A stretch of DNA of 64,000 nt from Planctomycetota bacterium. Its GTDB lineage: Bacteria; Planctomycetota; J058; JAJDCQ01. The DNA lies in contig JAJDCQ010000185.1 in assembly GCA_029260755.1 (NCBI GenBank), positions 1 through 64,000 of the forward strand, written 5' to 3'. The notes under the pieces are model-generated. The model was given only the letters and a program-made list of their open reading frames with translations, searched no databases and was not told where the DNA came from. Position numbers and translations under genes: made by a program. Positions 52,792-63,100 of the stretch are shown here, one piece after another (position 1 is the first letter of the stretch; each line of letters begins with the position of its first letter).

Positions 52792-55099
52792 ACTTGCGAT
52801 GCGAAACGAAGCCGACCGGCCCCGCGGCGCCGGTGAGCTCGAACGCGCCATCCGCGTCGGGCGGGACGCGGAGCAGCGTCCAGTCGCCCATCATGAGGTC
52901 GGCGTCCAGGGGCTCGGGCGGGACGATTCCGGGGCGGTCGATGTAGAAGCTGCTGCCGAGGTACTCCGACTCGATCGCGACCTCGCCCTTGTACGGCGTC
53001 ACGTCGCGGTCGGTCACGATCACCCCCTTCACGTAGGCGCCGTCCTTCAGGACGACGCAGCCGCGCCGCCACGGCCCGAGGCGGATGAAGAACCGCTCGG
53101 GCCCCTCGTAGAACAGCATCATGTGCTCGGACGTCATGTTCCGGACCGCCTCGACGCCGAGCCCGTCGAGGCCCGACGGCAGGGTCGTCGCCGGCTTCTC
53201 GTCCGGGTGCACCGCGAGACGTTCGACGGCCTCGAAGCCGAGCCGCATCGCCTCGGCGTGGGCGGCGTCGCCCTCCGCGCTGCCCGCGAGCAGCTCGGCG
53301 CGGAGGCTGAGCATGAAGACGCGGGCCATCGGCTCGCCGCTCTTCTCGAAGTGGGCGGCCGCCTCACGCAGAGACTCGCCGAGCTCGTCGCGCATCGCCG
53401 CGGGGATCGCGTCGCCGAGCTCGGCGACGAAGAACCCGCCGAGGCGGTAGAAGTCGGCCCAGCGTCCCTCGCTCCGGGTCGCTCGGATCGACGCGTAGAG
53501 ATGGTCGCGCACCCGCGTCGCCGCGTCGGACTCGGGGACGTTGCGGAGGACGCCGCGCATCCGGGCGTAGTCGTTCCGGTCGATCGCGACGTGGGCGCGC
53601 GCCTCCCACATCAGCGTGAACGCCTCGCGCGCGCCGGGCACCCGCTCTGGGAACCAGAGACCGTGAAGGAGCGCCTTGGCGACGGCGTTGTCCTTGCCGG
53701 CGCCTCCCTTCTTCGCCCAGGCCTCGAGGTGGGGCCGCACGTCCGCGGGCGCGCCCTCGAACGGGTCGAAGGCCTCGTCGATCGAGCGGAGGAACGGGAG
53801 GTACTGGTGGGCGACGTGGTCCTCGAGGAAGTCCTCGGCCTGGCTGGCGACCTGGAACCAGACCTTCGCCGCGGCGAGGCGCCGCGCCCGGCCGAGCTGG
53901 ACCGCGAGCTGGAGCTCGTTCGCCTCGCGGGCGAGGTCGAGCCACGGGGTGACGTCGTCGAAGGCGTCGTGGCGACCGCGCAGGTCCCGGGCGAGACGCT
54001 TCGCCGGCTCGGCGAGGCGGATCGCGACGTTCGTCTCGGCATCGGGCGGCACCCATCGGAGCTTCCCCGCCTCGACGTCGCGGGCGAGGCCGAGGATGGC
54101 GCGGGCGAGGCGGGCGCGGCGGTTCCAGCGCACGGACGAGGTGAACGGCTCGCCCCCGACGAGCGCGTCGTAGCCGGCGTGCCGCGGGATCGCCATGAGG
54201 AGGCACGTCGCCAGGGCGTGCTCGCCGCGGTCGAGGGCCGCCTCGCCGCCCGCGTCGAGCTCCTCGATCGTGAGGGTCGCCGCGAGGGTCGTCTCGACGA
54301 TCGTGTCGCGGACGTCCTGCCGCGCGCCCCAGCTCAGGTGGTCCTCGGCCGCGACGACCGCGGCGGCCCGGGTGAGGAGCCGGCCGGCCGCGTCGGCGTC
54401 GCCCGCCTCGCGCGCCGCGGTCCAGCGGGCCATGAGGTGCTCGGCGACCTCGCGCCGGGGGAGCTCGCGGACGTGCTCGTCGGCCGTGACCGCGGCGAGG
54501 ATGCGGTCGATCTCGTCGGCGTCGCCGGCGCCGAGGGCGGCGAGGACGCGGGCCCGGGCCCCCCCGAGGTGCGACTTGCGGATCTGGCGGAGCTCGTCGC
54601 GGGAGGGGACCTCGCCGTCGGTGGCGAGATGCTCGGCCTCGGCCTCGCCGATCAGGCGCCGGGCGTCGTCCCAGCGCTCGGCGGCGACGACGTCGCGATG
54701 CGCCCCGGCCCACGCCCGGCCGATCCAGCTCTTCGCCTGCTCGGCGTCCTCGTCGCTCGCGCGGCCGTCGATCGTCGCCGCGCAGAGCGCGAGCGCCTCC
54801 TCGAACCTCTTCGCGCGCATCAGCGCGCGGATCCGCTGCCCGAAGGGCTTCGCCTCCTCCTCGCGCTCCTTCGCGCGGCGACGCTCGGCGAGCGGGATCC
54901 GGCGGCGGGTGCGCTCCTCGCCGCGGGCGGATCCTCCCTCGGGGAGGGTCACCTCACCGAAGGGGTCCTCGCCCCCCTCCATCGACTCCTCGATCGCGTC
55001 CTGGGTCGCGCGCATCTGGCAGAACGGGATGGCCATCATCATCACCAGCCCGATGATGCAGCAGCCGATGGCGATGAGCCGGGTCTGGTCGAGCTCCAT
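52790..55099 (-). CDS. Large membrane-anchored helical protein
   Basis: A 769-residue protein starting at ATG. One N-terminal membrane helix (about 8-29, containing two Cys) is followed by a charged linker (about 35-90) and about 530 residues of repeated amphipathic helices of TPR-like appearance, though without a clean consensus. A final segment of about 130 residues is beta-like (VVLKDGAYVKGVIVTD, SFYIDRPGIVPPEP). It lies upstream of the mutase in a likely operon. No family was recognised; an envelope scaffold is possible. Confidence 0.7.
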   Translation of the reverse strand: MELDQTRLIAIGCCIIGLVMMMAIPFCQMRATQDAIEESMEGGEDPFGEVTLPEGGSARGEERTRRRIPLAERRRAKEREEEAKPFGQRIRALMRAKRFEEALALCAATIDGRASDEDAEQAKSWIGRAWAGAHRDVVAAERWDDARRLIGEAEAEHLATDGEVPSRDELRQIRKSHLGGARARVLAALGAGDADEIDRILAAVTADEHVRELPRREVAEHLMARWTAAREAGDADAAGRLLTRAAAVVAAEDHLSWGARQDVRDTIVETTLAATLTIEELDAGGEAALDRGEHALATCLLMAIPRHAGYDALVGGEPFTSSVRWNRRARLARAILGLARDVEAGKLRWVPPDAETNVAIRLAEPAKRLARDLRGRHDAFDDVTPWLDLAREANELQLAVQLGRARRLAAAKVWFQVASQAEDFLEDHVAHQYLPFLRSIDEAFDPFEGAPADVRPHLEAWAKKGGAGKDNAVAKALLHGLWFPERVPGAREAFTLMWEARAHVAIDRNDYARMRGVLRNVPESDAATRVRDHLYASIRATRSEGRWADFYRLGGFFVAELGDAIPAAMRDELGESLREAAAHFEKSGEPMARVFMLSLRAELLAGSAEGDAAHAEAMRLGFEAVERLAVHPDEKPATTLPSGLDGLGVEAVRNMTSEHMMLFYEGPERFFIRLGPWRRGCVVLKDGAYVKGVIVTDRDVTPYKGEVAIESEYLGSSFYIDRPGIVPPEPLDADLMMGDWTLLRVPPDADGAFELTGAAGPVGFVSHRK

Positions 55100-55286
55100 C
55101 GGGACCTCCGGTTCCTGACGTGGATGTGACGTCTCCGGACGCCGGCATGATAGGATCGCCGCCGCCAGGGGTCGAGCCGATCCGCCCGGCCGTTCGGGGC
55201 GTGTCGGGGATGCACGATCCGGGCCGTGACGCGGCTAGACCCGATGGAGACGGGTCTCCCACGGGATCAGCGAGAGAGAGCACCCC

Positions 55287-56366
55287 ATGTCGAGTCGGAT
55301 TCGAGCCCCGCGGTGGCTCCCCTCCTTCGGGCTCCGCCCTTCGGGACTCGCCATCCCGGTTCTCGCGGTGACGCTTGCCCTTACGACCCTCGCGGCCCCG
55401 TCCCCGGCCAGCGCCGCGGACTGCGGCAAGCTCCCCAAGGGCAAGAACCCCTCGCCGGCCGAGATCGCCAAGGCGATGCAGGAGCTGTCCGGCCAGCACG
55501 GCGTGCCGACCGAGATCATGAAGGGGATCGCCTGGCGCGAGAGCAACGTCCAGCAGTGGCGGAGCGACGGGCGGCTCGTGATCAACCCGAAGGACTGCGG
55601 CTACGGGATGATGCAGCTCACCGGCGCGACCGCGAGGCAGTTCGACGTCGACAGGCTCAAGAGCGACTGGCGCTACAACCTCGAGGCGGGCGTCAAGGTG
55701 CTCGTCCAGAAGTGGAAGCGCGCCGAGCGCAAGGGCCTCGTCCCGGCGAACGACCCCGAGGCGCGGCGCGTCCTCGAGAACTGGTACTACGCGATCGCGT
55801 TCTACTGGGGCGGGCAGACCGAGAGCTACCTCCGCAAGATCTACGGCCACATCGAGAACCGCCCGGGCGTCCTCACCCAGCTCCTCGGCCGGCCCGTGAA
55901 GATCGGGATCCCGTCCGAGATCCTCCCGGGCTTCAGCTTCGGCGACAAGTTCATCGCGCGGCGGGACGGCGTCTGGATCGACGCGAAGGGCAAGGCCCGT
56001 CGCGCCCCCGTCAACCTCGGCACGATCGGCGACCCCCAGACCCTCGCCATGCTCGATGTCACCCTCGCCCGCGCCGAGAAGGCGCGCGGCCGGAAGCGCT
56101 GGAAGGACGCGGTCAAGTACTACGCGCAGATCGTCGAGACCGGCGCCGACACCGAGCACGTCCCGCTCGCCGAGGCGGCCCTCGCCGAGCTCGCGACCGA
56201 CGCGCAGGGCAAGCTCGCCGACGCCCGCGCGGCCGCAGAGGCGGGCGATCGGGCGCTCGCCGAGAAGCTCGCGAAGCGCGTCGCCCGTGACTACCGCGGC
56301 CTCGAGGAGGCCGACGCGGCGAAGGCGTACGCCGCGGAGCTCAAGGCCGGCAAGACCGGCGCCTGA
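55287..56366 (+). CDS. Lytic transglycosylase-like exported protein
   Basis: A 359-residue protein. Signal peptide 1-43, cleaved after ASA. Residues about 55-200 form an SLT-type domain with catalytic Glu85 in IAWRESN and the GYGMMQLT block that in lytic transglycosylases lines the glycan cleft, then NLEAGVKVL and a WYYAIAFYWGG segment. Such enzymes cleave peptidoglycan glycan strands to 1,6-anhydro ends. Residues 245-355 are a helical TPR-like tail, rich in Ala and Lys. ATG at 55287 follows AGCGAGAGAG. It is convergent with the TPR kinase gene, 12 bases apart. Confidence 0.85.
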   Translation: MSSRIRAPRWLPSFGLRPSGLAIPVLAVTLALTTLAAPSPASAADCGKLPKGKNPSPAEIAKAMQELSGQHGVPTEIMKGIAWRESNVQQWRSDGRLVINPKDCGYGMMQLTGATARQFDVDRLKSDWRYNLEAGVKVLVQKWKRAERKGLVPANDPEARRVLENWYYAIAFYWGGQTESYLRKIYGHIENRPGVLTQLLGRPVKIGIPSEILPGFSFGDKFIARRDGVWIDAKGKARRAPVNLGTIGDPQTLAMLDVTLARAEKARGRKRWKDAVKYYAQIVETGADTEHVPLAEAALAELATDAQGKLADARAAAEAGDRALAEKLAKRVARDYRGLEEADAAKAYAAELKAGKTGA

Positions 56367-56378
56367 GCGTTCGCCCGA

Positions 56379-59300
56379 TCAGCGGAGCTCCGCGAGGCGC
56401 GCCCGCGCCTCGGGGAGACGGGCGTCCGCCTCGGGCGCGGCCCCGACGAACCGTTCGAGGTCGGCCTTCTCGCCGCTCCGATCGCCGAGGCGGCGTGCCA
56501 CGTTCGCGCGGATCCAGAGCGCGTCGCCGTCTCCTCCATCGACGAGCTCGGTCAGGTCCGCCCGGGCGGCGTCGAGCTGGTCGAGCTCGATCCGGGCGAT
56601 CGCACGATCCCGGAGAGCGGGTAGGAACCGCGGGTTCAGCTCGAAGGAGCGGGTGAAGTCCTCGACGGCGCCCGCGAGGTCGCCGAGCGCGCGGCGGGTC
56701 CGCGCCCGGTTGAACCAGACGTCGTAGTCGCGGGGCGCCACCTCGAGGCAGCGATGGAAGTCCTCGAGCGCCCCGCGGTGGTCGCCGAGCTGGTTCCGGA
56801 GGCCGCCCCGGTTGTTGAGGGCGACCACGTGGTTCGGCTCGAGCTCGAGCGCTCGGCCGAAGTCGGCGAGGGCGCCCTCCCGGTCGCCGAGACCGTCGCG
56901 GATGGTCGCCCGGACCGCAAAGGCGGAGGCGTAGCGCGGTGAGAGGCGAAGCGCCTCCTCGACGTCGGCGAGGGCCCCGCGGGGATCATCGAGCTGCCGA
57001 CGCCCGCAGGCGCGTTCGTAGCGCGCCTGGGCCGACCGAGGGGCGAGCTCGATCGCGCGCGTCGCCGCGGCCACGGCCTGGCGAGGGTCGCCGACATCGC
57101 GGAGGAAGACCGACGCGTTCGTCCAGAGGGAGGCGTCCTCGGGGGCGAGCTGCAGGGCGCGCTTCAGATCGGCGAGCGCGCGGGGAATGTCGCCCTTGCG
57201 GCGCCAGGCGATCGAACGCGCGCTCCAGGCGTTGGCCACGGCGGGCGCCGCCTGGATCGCGCGGTCGAGCGTCTCGAGGCCGCGGTCGAGCTCGCCGGCC
57301 ATGACGAGGGCGGCGCCGAGCTCCCGAAGGACGACGGCGTGGCCGGGGAGGCCGGCGGCGGCCCGCTCGAGATCAGCGATCGCGTTGGGCAGGTCGCCGG
57401 CCGTCCGTCGGGCGATGCCCCGGTAGCACCACGCGATCGGATAGTCGGGGGCGAGCTCGATCGCCCGGCTCGCGTCCGCGATCGCGCCCTCGATGTCGTC
57501 GAGCCGCCGGCGAGTCTCGGCGCGTTGAGCCCATGCGAAGGCGAGGCCGCCGTCGATCGAGATGGCCTGGTTCAGGTCGGCGAGGGCGCCCTGGGCGTCG
57601 CCGGCGCTGAGGCGGGCGTAGGCGCGAAGCGCCCACACGGGCGCGTACGAGGGCTCGAGATCGACCGCTCGGTCGTAGCTGGCGATCGCCTCGGCGTGAT
57701 CGCCCCGGTCGAGCCGCGCCTTCGCCTCCGCGACGATGTCGTAGAGGGGGCCCGCGGCGATCGCGACGGTCGGTCCCTGGAGATTCGTACCGATCGGTTG
57801 GATCGTCCCGTCCGGACGCTCGAGCACGAGCTCGATGCCGCGGCGCTCGATGTGACGCGTGAGGATGCGGGTGAAGCTCCCCGGCCGGCCTCGGTAGGCC
57901 TTGAAGCGCGGGGTCAACCAGTCCTCGATGTCGCGCCGGGTGCCGACGCGGCAGAGCGCGATCGCCGGCTCGAGGGATCGCGCCTCGTCGGGCTCCGCGC
58001 GCAGGTAGCGTCCGAGGGGGCCGACGGCGCCGTCGCGGATGCCGATCCGGCCGAGCGCGGCGCTGCATAGTCTCGCGACCGCGAGGGCGTCGTCGCGGGG
58101 GGTGGCCAGTCGCCGCTCGAGCGCGTCGGCGAGGATCTCCTCGGCGGAGCGCGGCGGCGCGGCGACCTCGATGTTCCCGGTTCGCTGCATCCGGCGGTCT
58201 CGGATGGCGAGGCGCCGCATCGCCTCGGCGATCGGCGCGCTCACCGCCGCGTCCGGCCCGGCGACGCCCCCCGGGCGGGTGGCCTCGACGCGAACGGCGT
58301 GCGCGAGCCCCTCGATCGGCGTCAGCCCGAGGCTCGTCTCCGATGGATCGGGAGTCCCCGCGGCCAGGAGGAGCTCGGTCCGGACCGCCGTGACCTCGGC
58401 GGTCACCTCGTCGAGGGTGCGCCCGAGGATGGAGACCGTGTCCGGGCCGGCGAGGCGGGCGAGCGCGAAGACGGCGTCTTCGTGTCCGCTCGGCTGGGAG
58501 GCCATCTTGCCGGAGCGAGCGTCGGAGAGGATCGTGTCGACCTCCTGGCGACGCGCGGCGAGGCGCCGATCGCGCGCCTCCTCGACTCCGCGGCGAGAGG
58601 CCTGGGCGCGCTCGGAGTCGACTCCGAGCCCGGCCGCCTCGTCGAACACGCTCGCGGCGAGGCGCCACTGCTCGGCGGCGAGCGCCTCGTCGCCGAGCGC
58701 CATGGCGGCGTCGAAGACGTGACGCCGCGCGCGGGCGTCGTCCGGCGCGAGGGAGCGCCAGCGCTCCGCGGCGCGCCACGCGTCCAGGCTCGCGGCCAGG
58801 CGGGCGTCGACGGCCGCCAAGTCCGAGGCCTGACGGGCCTCGTCGAGGGCGGCGAACGCCGCCGAGGTCTCGGCGCGGGCCTGGTCGATGAGGGACCGGC
58901 GGTCCTCGGCCGTCGCGTCGGCGCGCGTCCGCTCGATCACGACCGGGAGGGAGACCGCCGCTCCCACGATCACGAGGGCGGTCGCGGCGATGGTGGCAGC
59001 GACGAGGCGGCGCCGCCGGACCCAGCGTCCGATGCGGCCGATGCGGCCGAGGGGACGCGCCTCGATCGCCTCGCCGTCGATGAAACGGCCGAGCTCGTCG
59101 GCGACGTCGAGCGCGGTCGGGTAGCGGCGCTCGGGCTCCTTCTCGAGGCACCGGAGCGAGATGGTCTCGAGGTCGGGATGGACCCGGGGATCGAGCTGCC
59201 GGGGCGGGATCGGGTCGGTGGCGATCGCCCGGCGAACCAACTCGACGAACGTCTCTCCGGAGAACGGCGGGCTTCCGGTGACGGCTCGGTAGAGGAGGGC

Positions 59301-60059
59301 GCCCAGGCCGTAGACGTCCGCCTGCGGCCGGATCTCGCGCTCGCCGCGGAGCTGCTCGGGCGCCGAGAACGACGGGGTGCCGACGACGGCGCCGCTCGCG
59401 GTCAGGTCGTCGCGCGCGTCGATCGCCTTGGCGAGACCGAAGTCGGCGAGCCGGGGCTGGTCGCCGTCGAGGAGGACGTTCTGGGGCTTGACGTCGCGGT
59501 GGACGATGCCGGACCGGTGCGCGTGGTGGAGCCCGAGGGCGACCTCGCGGACGATCTCGGCGATCCGGCGCGGAGGGAGACGACTCGTCTCGAGGAGGGA
59601 CTCGAGGGTGCCGCCCGAGACGAGGTCCATCACGATGAAGGGACGGCCGTCGTCGAGGCCGACCTCGTGGACCGACACGATCGCCGGGTGGTGGAGGCGC
59701 GCCGCCGCCCGCGCCTCGAGGAGGAACCGCTCGTGCGCGCGCGCCCCGGCCGTCGCGGGGAGCACCTTGATCGCGACCTCACGCTGGAGGCTCGGGTCGA
59801 AGGCGCGGTGGACGATCCCCATCCCGCCGCGCCCGAGCTCGTCGGAGAGGACGTACCGCCCGACCCGACGCTCGCCGTCGCTGCCTCGGTGGCCCAGCCG
59901 GTCGACGGCCGGCGCGGAGATCGCGTCGGGGAAGGCGCTCGCGGGCGGAGCGTCGAGCGGCGCGGTGACCCCGCGCTCGTCCGAGTCGCTGCCCGGAGCG
60001 TCCGGCATCGGGGAGGCCGGCGGCGGAGACCGACGCTCGGGATCGCTCGGCGGAGGCAT
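56379..60059 (-). CDS. Ser/Thr protein kinase with C-terminal TPR array
   Basis: A protein of about 1226 residues. After a Pro/Asp-rich N-terminus, residues 68-330 are a full PknB-type kinase: GRGGMG at 76-81, VAIK with Lys98, HRD 187-189, DFG 206-208, APEQ 233-236. A basic stretch leads to one membrane helix (352-376). Residues 380-780 are helical, with no recognised domain. From about 800 to 1215 come around a dozen TPRs, such as GDHAEAIASYDRAVDLEPSY and GDREGALADFGRALELEPNH. The start is not certain: ATG at 60059 lacks a ribosome site. It diverges from the WD40 kinase, sharing a 110-base promoter region. TPRs suggest assembly with partner proteins outside the membrane. Confidence 0.9.
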   Translation of the reverse strand: MPPPSDPERRSPPPASPMPDAPGSDSDERGVTAPLDAPPASAFPDAISAPAVDRLGHRGSDGERRVGRYVLSDELGRGGMGIVHRAFDPSLQREVAIKVLPATAGARAHERFLLEARAAARLHHPAIVSVHEVGLDDGRPFIVMDLVSGGTLESLLETSRLPPRRIAEIVREVALGLHHAHRSGIVHRDVKPQNVLLDGDQPRLADFGLAKAIDARDDLTASGAVVGTPSFSAPEQLRGEREIRPQADVYGLGALLYRAVTGSPPFSGETFVELVRRAIATDPIPPRQLDPRVHPDLETISLRCLEKEPERRYPTALDVADELGRFIDGEAIEARPLGRIGRIGRWVRRRRLVAATIAATALVIVGAAVSLPVVIERTRADATAEDRRSLIDQARAETSAAFAALDEARQASDLAAVDARLAASLDAWRAAERWRSLAPDDARARRHVFDAAMALGDEALAAEQWRLAASVFDEAAGLGVDSERAQASRRGVEEARDRRLAARRQEVDTILSDARSGKMASQPSGHEDAVFALARLAGPDTVSILGRTLDEVTAEVTAVRTELLLAAGTPDPSETSLGLTPIEGLAHAVRVEATRPGGVAGPDAAVSAPIAEAMRRLAIRDRRMQRTGNIEVAAPPRSAEEILADALERRLATPRDDALAVARLCSAALGRIGIRDGAVGPLGRYLRAEPDEARSLEPAIALCRVGTRRDIEDWLTPRFKAYRGRPGSFTRILTRHIERRGIELVLERPDGTIQPIGTNLQGPTVAIAAGPLYDIVAEAKARLDRGDHAEAIASYDRAVDLEPSYAPVWALRAYARLSAGDAQGALADLNQAISIDGGLAFAWAQRAETRRRLDDIEGAIADASRAIELAPDYPIAWCYRGIARRTAGDLPNAIADLERAAAGLPGHAVVLRELGAALVMAGELDRGLETLDRAIQAAPAVANAWSARSIAWRRKGDIPRALADLKRALQLAPEDASLWTNASVFLRDVGDPRQAVAAATRAIELAPRSAQARYERACGRRQLDDPRGALADVEEALRLSPRYASAFAVRATIRDGLGDREGALADFGRALELEPNHVVALNNRGGLRNQLGDHRGALEDFHRCLEVAPRDYDVWFNRARTRRALGDLAGAVEDFTRSFELNPRFLPALRDRAIARIELDQLDAARADLTELVDGGDGDALWIRANVARRLGDRSGEKADLERFVGAAPEADARLPEARARLAELR

Positions 60060-60169
60060 GGCCGGAGGATGGCAGAGGCCGGGGCAGCGCCGCAAACCGA
60101 GGACGACGAGGCATTGGGAGCGGGCGGCCCGAGGTGCCATCCTCGTCGTGGTCGTGGAGGAGGTCCGCG

Positions 60170-63100
60170 CTGAGCCCCGAAGCCCCAGGACACTCTCGCG
60201 TCGGTCGCTACCAGATCGTGTCCGAGCTCGGACGCGGCGGCATGGGCGTGGTCTTCCGCGGTCGCGATCCCACCCTCCGGCGTGACGTGGCGATCAAGAT
60301 GCTCCTCGACGCCGGCGAGCGGCAGGTCGAGCGGTTCGCCCGCGAGGCGCGGGCGGCGGCGCGCCTGCGCCATCCGGGGATCGTGGCCGTCCACGAGGTC
60401 GGCAGCGAGCAGGGTCGGCCCTACCTCGTGATGGACTTCGTCGAGGGGGAGACGCTCGCGGCGCTCATCGAGCGCGAGGGGATGCTCGCCCCGCGGCGCG
60501 CGGCGGAGATCGTCGCCGCGGTCGCGGTCGCCCTCGAGCACGCCCACGGCCTGGGGATCGTCCATCGCGACGTGAAGCCCGGAAACGTCCTGATCGATCG
60601 GGCGGGGCGCCCGCTCCTGGCCGACTTCGGCCTCGCGCGCGAGATCGAGAGCGAGGACCGCTCCCTCACGATGACCGGGCAGCTCCTCGGCACGCCGCAC
60701 TACTGCCCGCCCGAGCAGGTCCGCGGGGACACCGAGGCGATCGGTCCCCGGTCCGATGTCTTCGCCCTCGGCGCGGTCCTCTACGACGCGGTGACCGGGG
60801 CGCCGCCGTTCCCGGGCGAGAGCGTCCTCGAGGTGATGGGCAAGACGCTCGCGGCCGAGCCGGAGCCGCCAAGACGCCGGAACCCGCAGGTGCACCGCGA
60901 CGTCGAGACGATCATCCTCACCTGCCTCGAGAAGGATCCCGGGAAGCGCTACCCGAGCGCGGCCGAGCTCGCCGCCGACCTCCGACGCTACCTCGCCGGC
61001 GAGCCGATCCACGCGCGTCCCGTCGGGCGACGCGAGCGGCTCGTGCGTTGGTCGCGTCGCAACCCGGCGTTCGCGGCGACCGTCGCGGTCGCCGGCGTCG
61101 TGATCCTGGGGATGGCGATCGCGGGCGTCGCGCTCGCCGTCTACTCGTACCGCGAGATCGGAGACGCCCTCGAACGAACCGAGGATGCTCTCGCCGAGGC
61201 CGAGAGCCGGCGCGGCGAGGCGGTCGCCGCCCGCGCCGCGGCCGAGGCCGAGGGCGCCCGCGCTCGTGAGGCCGAGGAGCGGGCGATCTTCCAGGCCTCG
61301 GCATCGGCGCGAAGCCTGAGCCGATCGCTCTTCGAGCGAGGCATCCGTTTCAACGGCGAGGGTCGCTCTCAGGAGGCCTGGGTGACGCTCGCCCGCGCCC
61401 TCGCCCTCACGGACGACCCCGAGATCCGCTGGTCGGTCGGCGACGCTCGCGCGCAAGCGCCGCGACTGCTCTACGAGACGCCACGCTCGCTCGGCGCCGC
61501 GGGGATGCTGCTGGCGATCGACCCGGGCGCAGGGCATCTCATCGCGGTCGACGAGCGAGGAATGCTCGAGTCGTTCGATCTGGATACCGGGGAGCGTCGT
61601 CGGCTCGGGTTCTCTCTATCGTTGCTTCGCGGCGTGGCGGCGGTCGCGGCGGCATCGCCTTCGCTCCGGACGCTCGCGTTCGGCCATCGCCGGCGGTCGC
61701 CGTCGGCATCGCGTCCCCGGAGCGAGCGAGATGACGCGATCACCGTCGTCGGCACCGAGCTCGGCGAGAAGAGACGCGAGCTCATCGGGCACGGCGCCCC
61801 GGCGACCGGTCTCGCCTTCGTGAGCGGCGACGACCGCCTCGCCTCGGTCTCGGGCGACGGGACGGCTCGGCTCTGGGACCTCCGCCTGGAGCTCGAGGTC
61901 GCTCGCGTGGATCTCGGGGTCGAGCTGACGTCTCTGGCCGCGAGCTCCGATGGCGGCGTCCTCGCCGCGGGGAGCGCGGGGGGCGTCGTTCATGTCCTCA
62001 CATCGCAGGAGCTCGCCGCCGGCGAAGACGCGGCGGGGCGTCGCCTGGCCAGCTTCGACGGACGAGTCGACGCCATCGCCGTTTCGCCCGACGGCCGCGT
62101 CGTCGCGGCATCGAGCGGGCGGACCCTCCGGGTGTGGAGCGTCGGCACGGGCGCGACGATCCTGGAGGAGGACGCCGGAGAGCCGATCGAGGGACTCGCC
62201 GTCGTCGCTCCCCGCGACGGAGCCCGAGCGGTCGTGATGATCGCCCGGTCCGGAGGCGTCGTGATCCGTGACCTGGAGGGCTCCAGCCCCGCCCTCGTCA
62301 TCCGTGAGGACGGCCCGGTCGGCGCGTTCGCCGTCGACCCGGCGGGCACCGTGGTCGCCCTCGCGGATCGCGACGGCGGAGTCCGCCTCCTCGACGGGAG
62401 GAGCGGCGAAGAGCGGGCGCGCCTGAGCGGTCCTCGGTCCCGGCTCGGTCGCACGAACGTCGCCGTGAGCCCGGACGAGACGATGTTCGCCATCAGCGTG
62501 CGCGACTCGTCGAAGGCGCACCTCCACCGACTCGTCGATGGGCGGCCCGATGGCGAGCTCCGGGGCGAGCGCGGCGCCTTCGACCACATCCGGTGGGTGG
62601 AGCGCGGGACGCTCGTCTCCGCCGGCCGGCCCGATGAGGGGCTCACCCTGTGGGACGTGTCATCCCGTCAGGTCGCGGCTCGCGTTGCGATCGAGGGGAG
62701 CGTGAAGGGGATGGTCACCTCGGACGACGGGCGGCGGCTCGCCGTCGCGGTCTCGCGAGGGAAGGAGTCGCCCCGCATCGAGATTCGAAAGCTCCCTCGG
62801 GGGGAGCTCGAGCGTGAGCTCGCGCTCGAGGGGCGTCATGGATCGGGCGACGTGACGATGGAGTTCGACGGTTTCGGGGAGCACCTCGCCTGCCAGACCT
62901 CGCGGACGATCAGCCTCTGGGAGGTCGGTACCGGCCGTCGTCTGGCGCGGAGCACCGTGTCGCACCGCGACCAGTATGTAAAGGCGGGCCCGGCGTGGCT
63001 GGACCCTCGGGCGCGCCAGGTCCTCTACGTGGACGCGCGCGGATCACTTCGGGTCATCGACGCGACCGGACGCGATCGCCCGACCGACAGCTTCGGGGGA

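Noticed and set aside
51728-55129. 1133-codon plus-strand frame opposite the mutase and membrane-protein genes
   Set aside because: It spans two real minus-strand genes and the gap between them, and shows only shadow composition.
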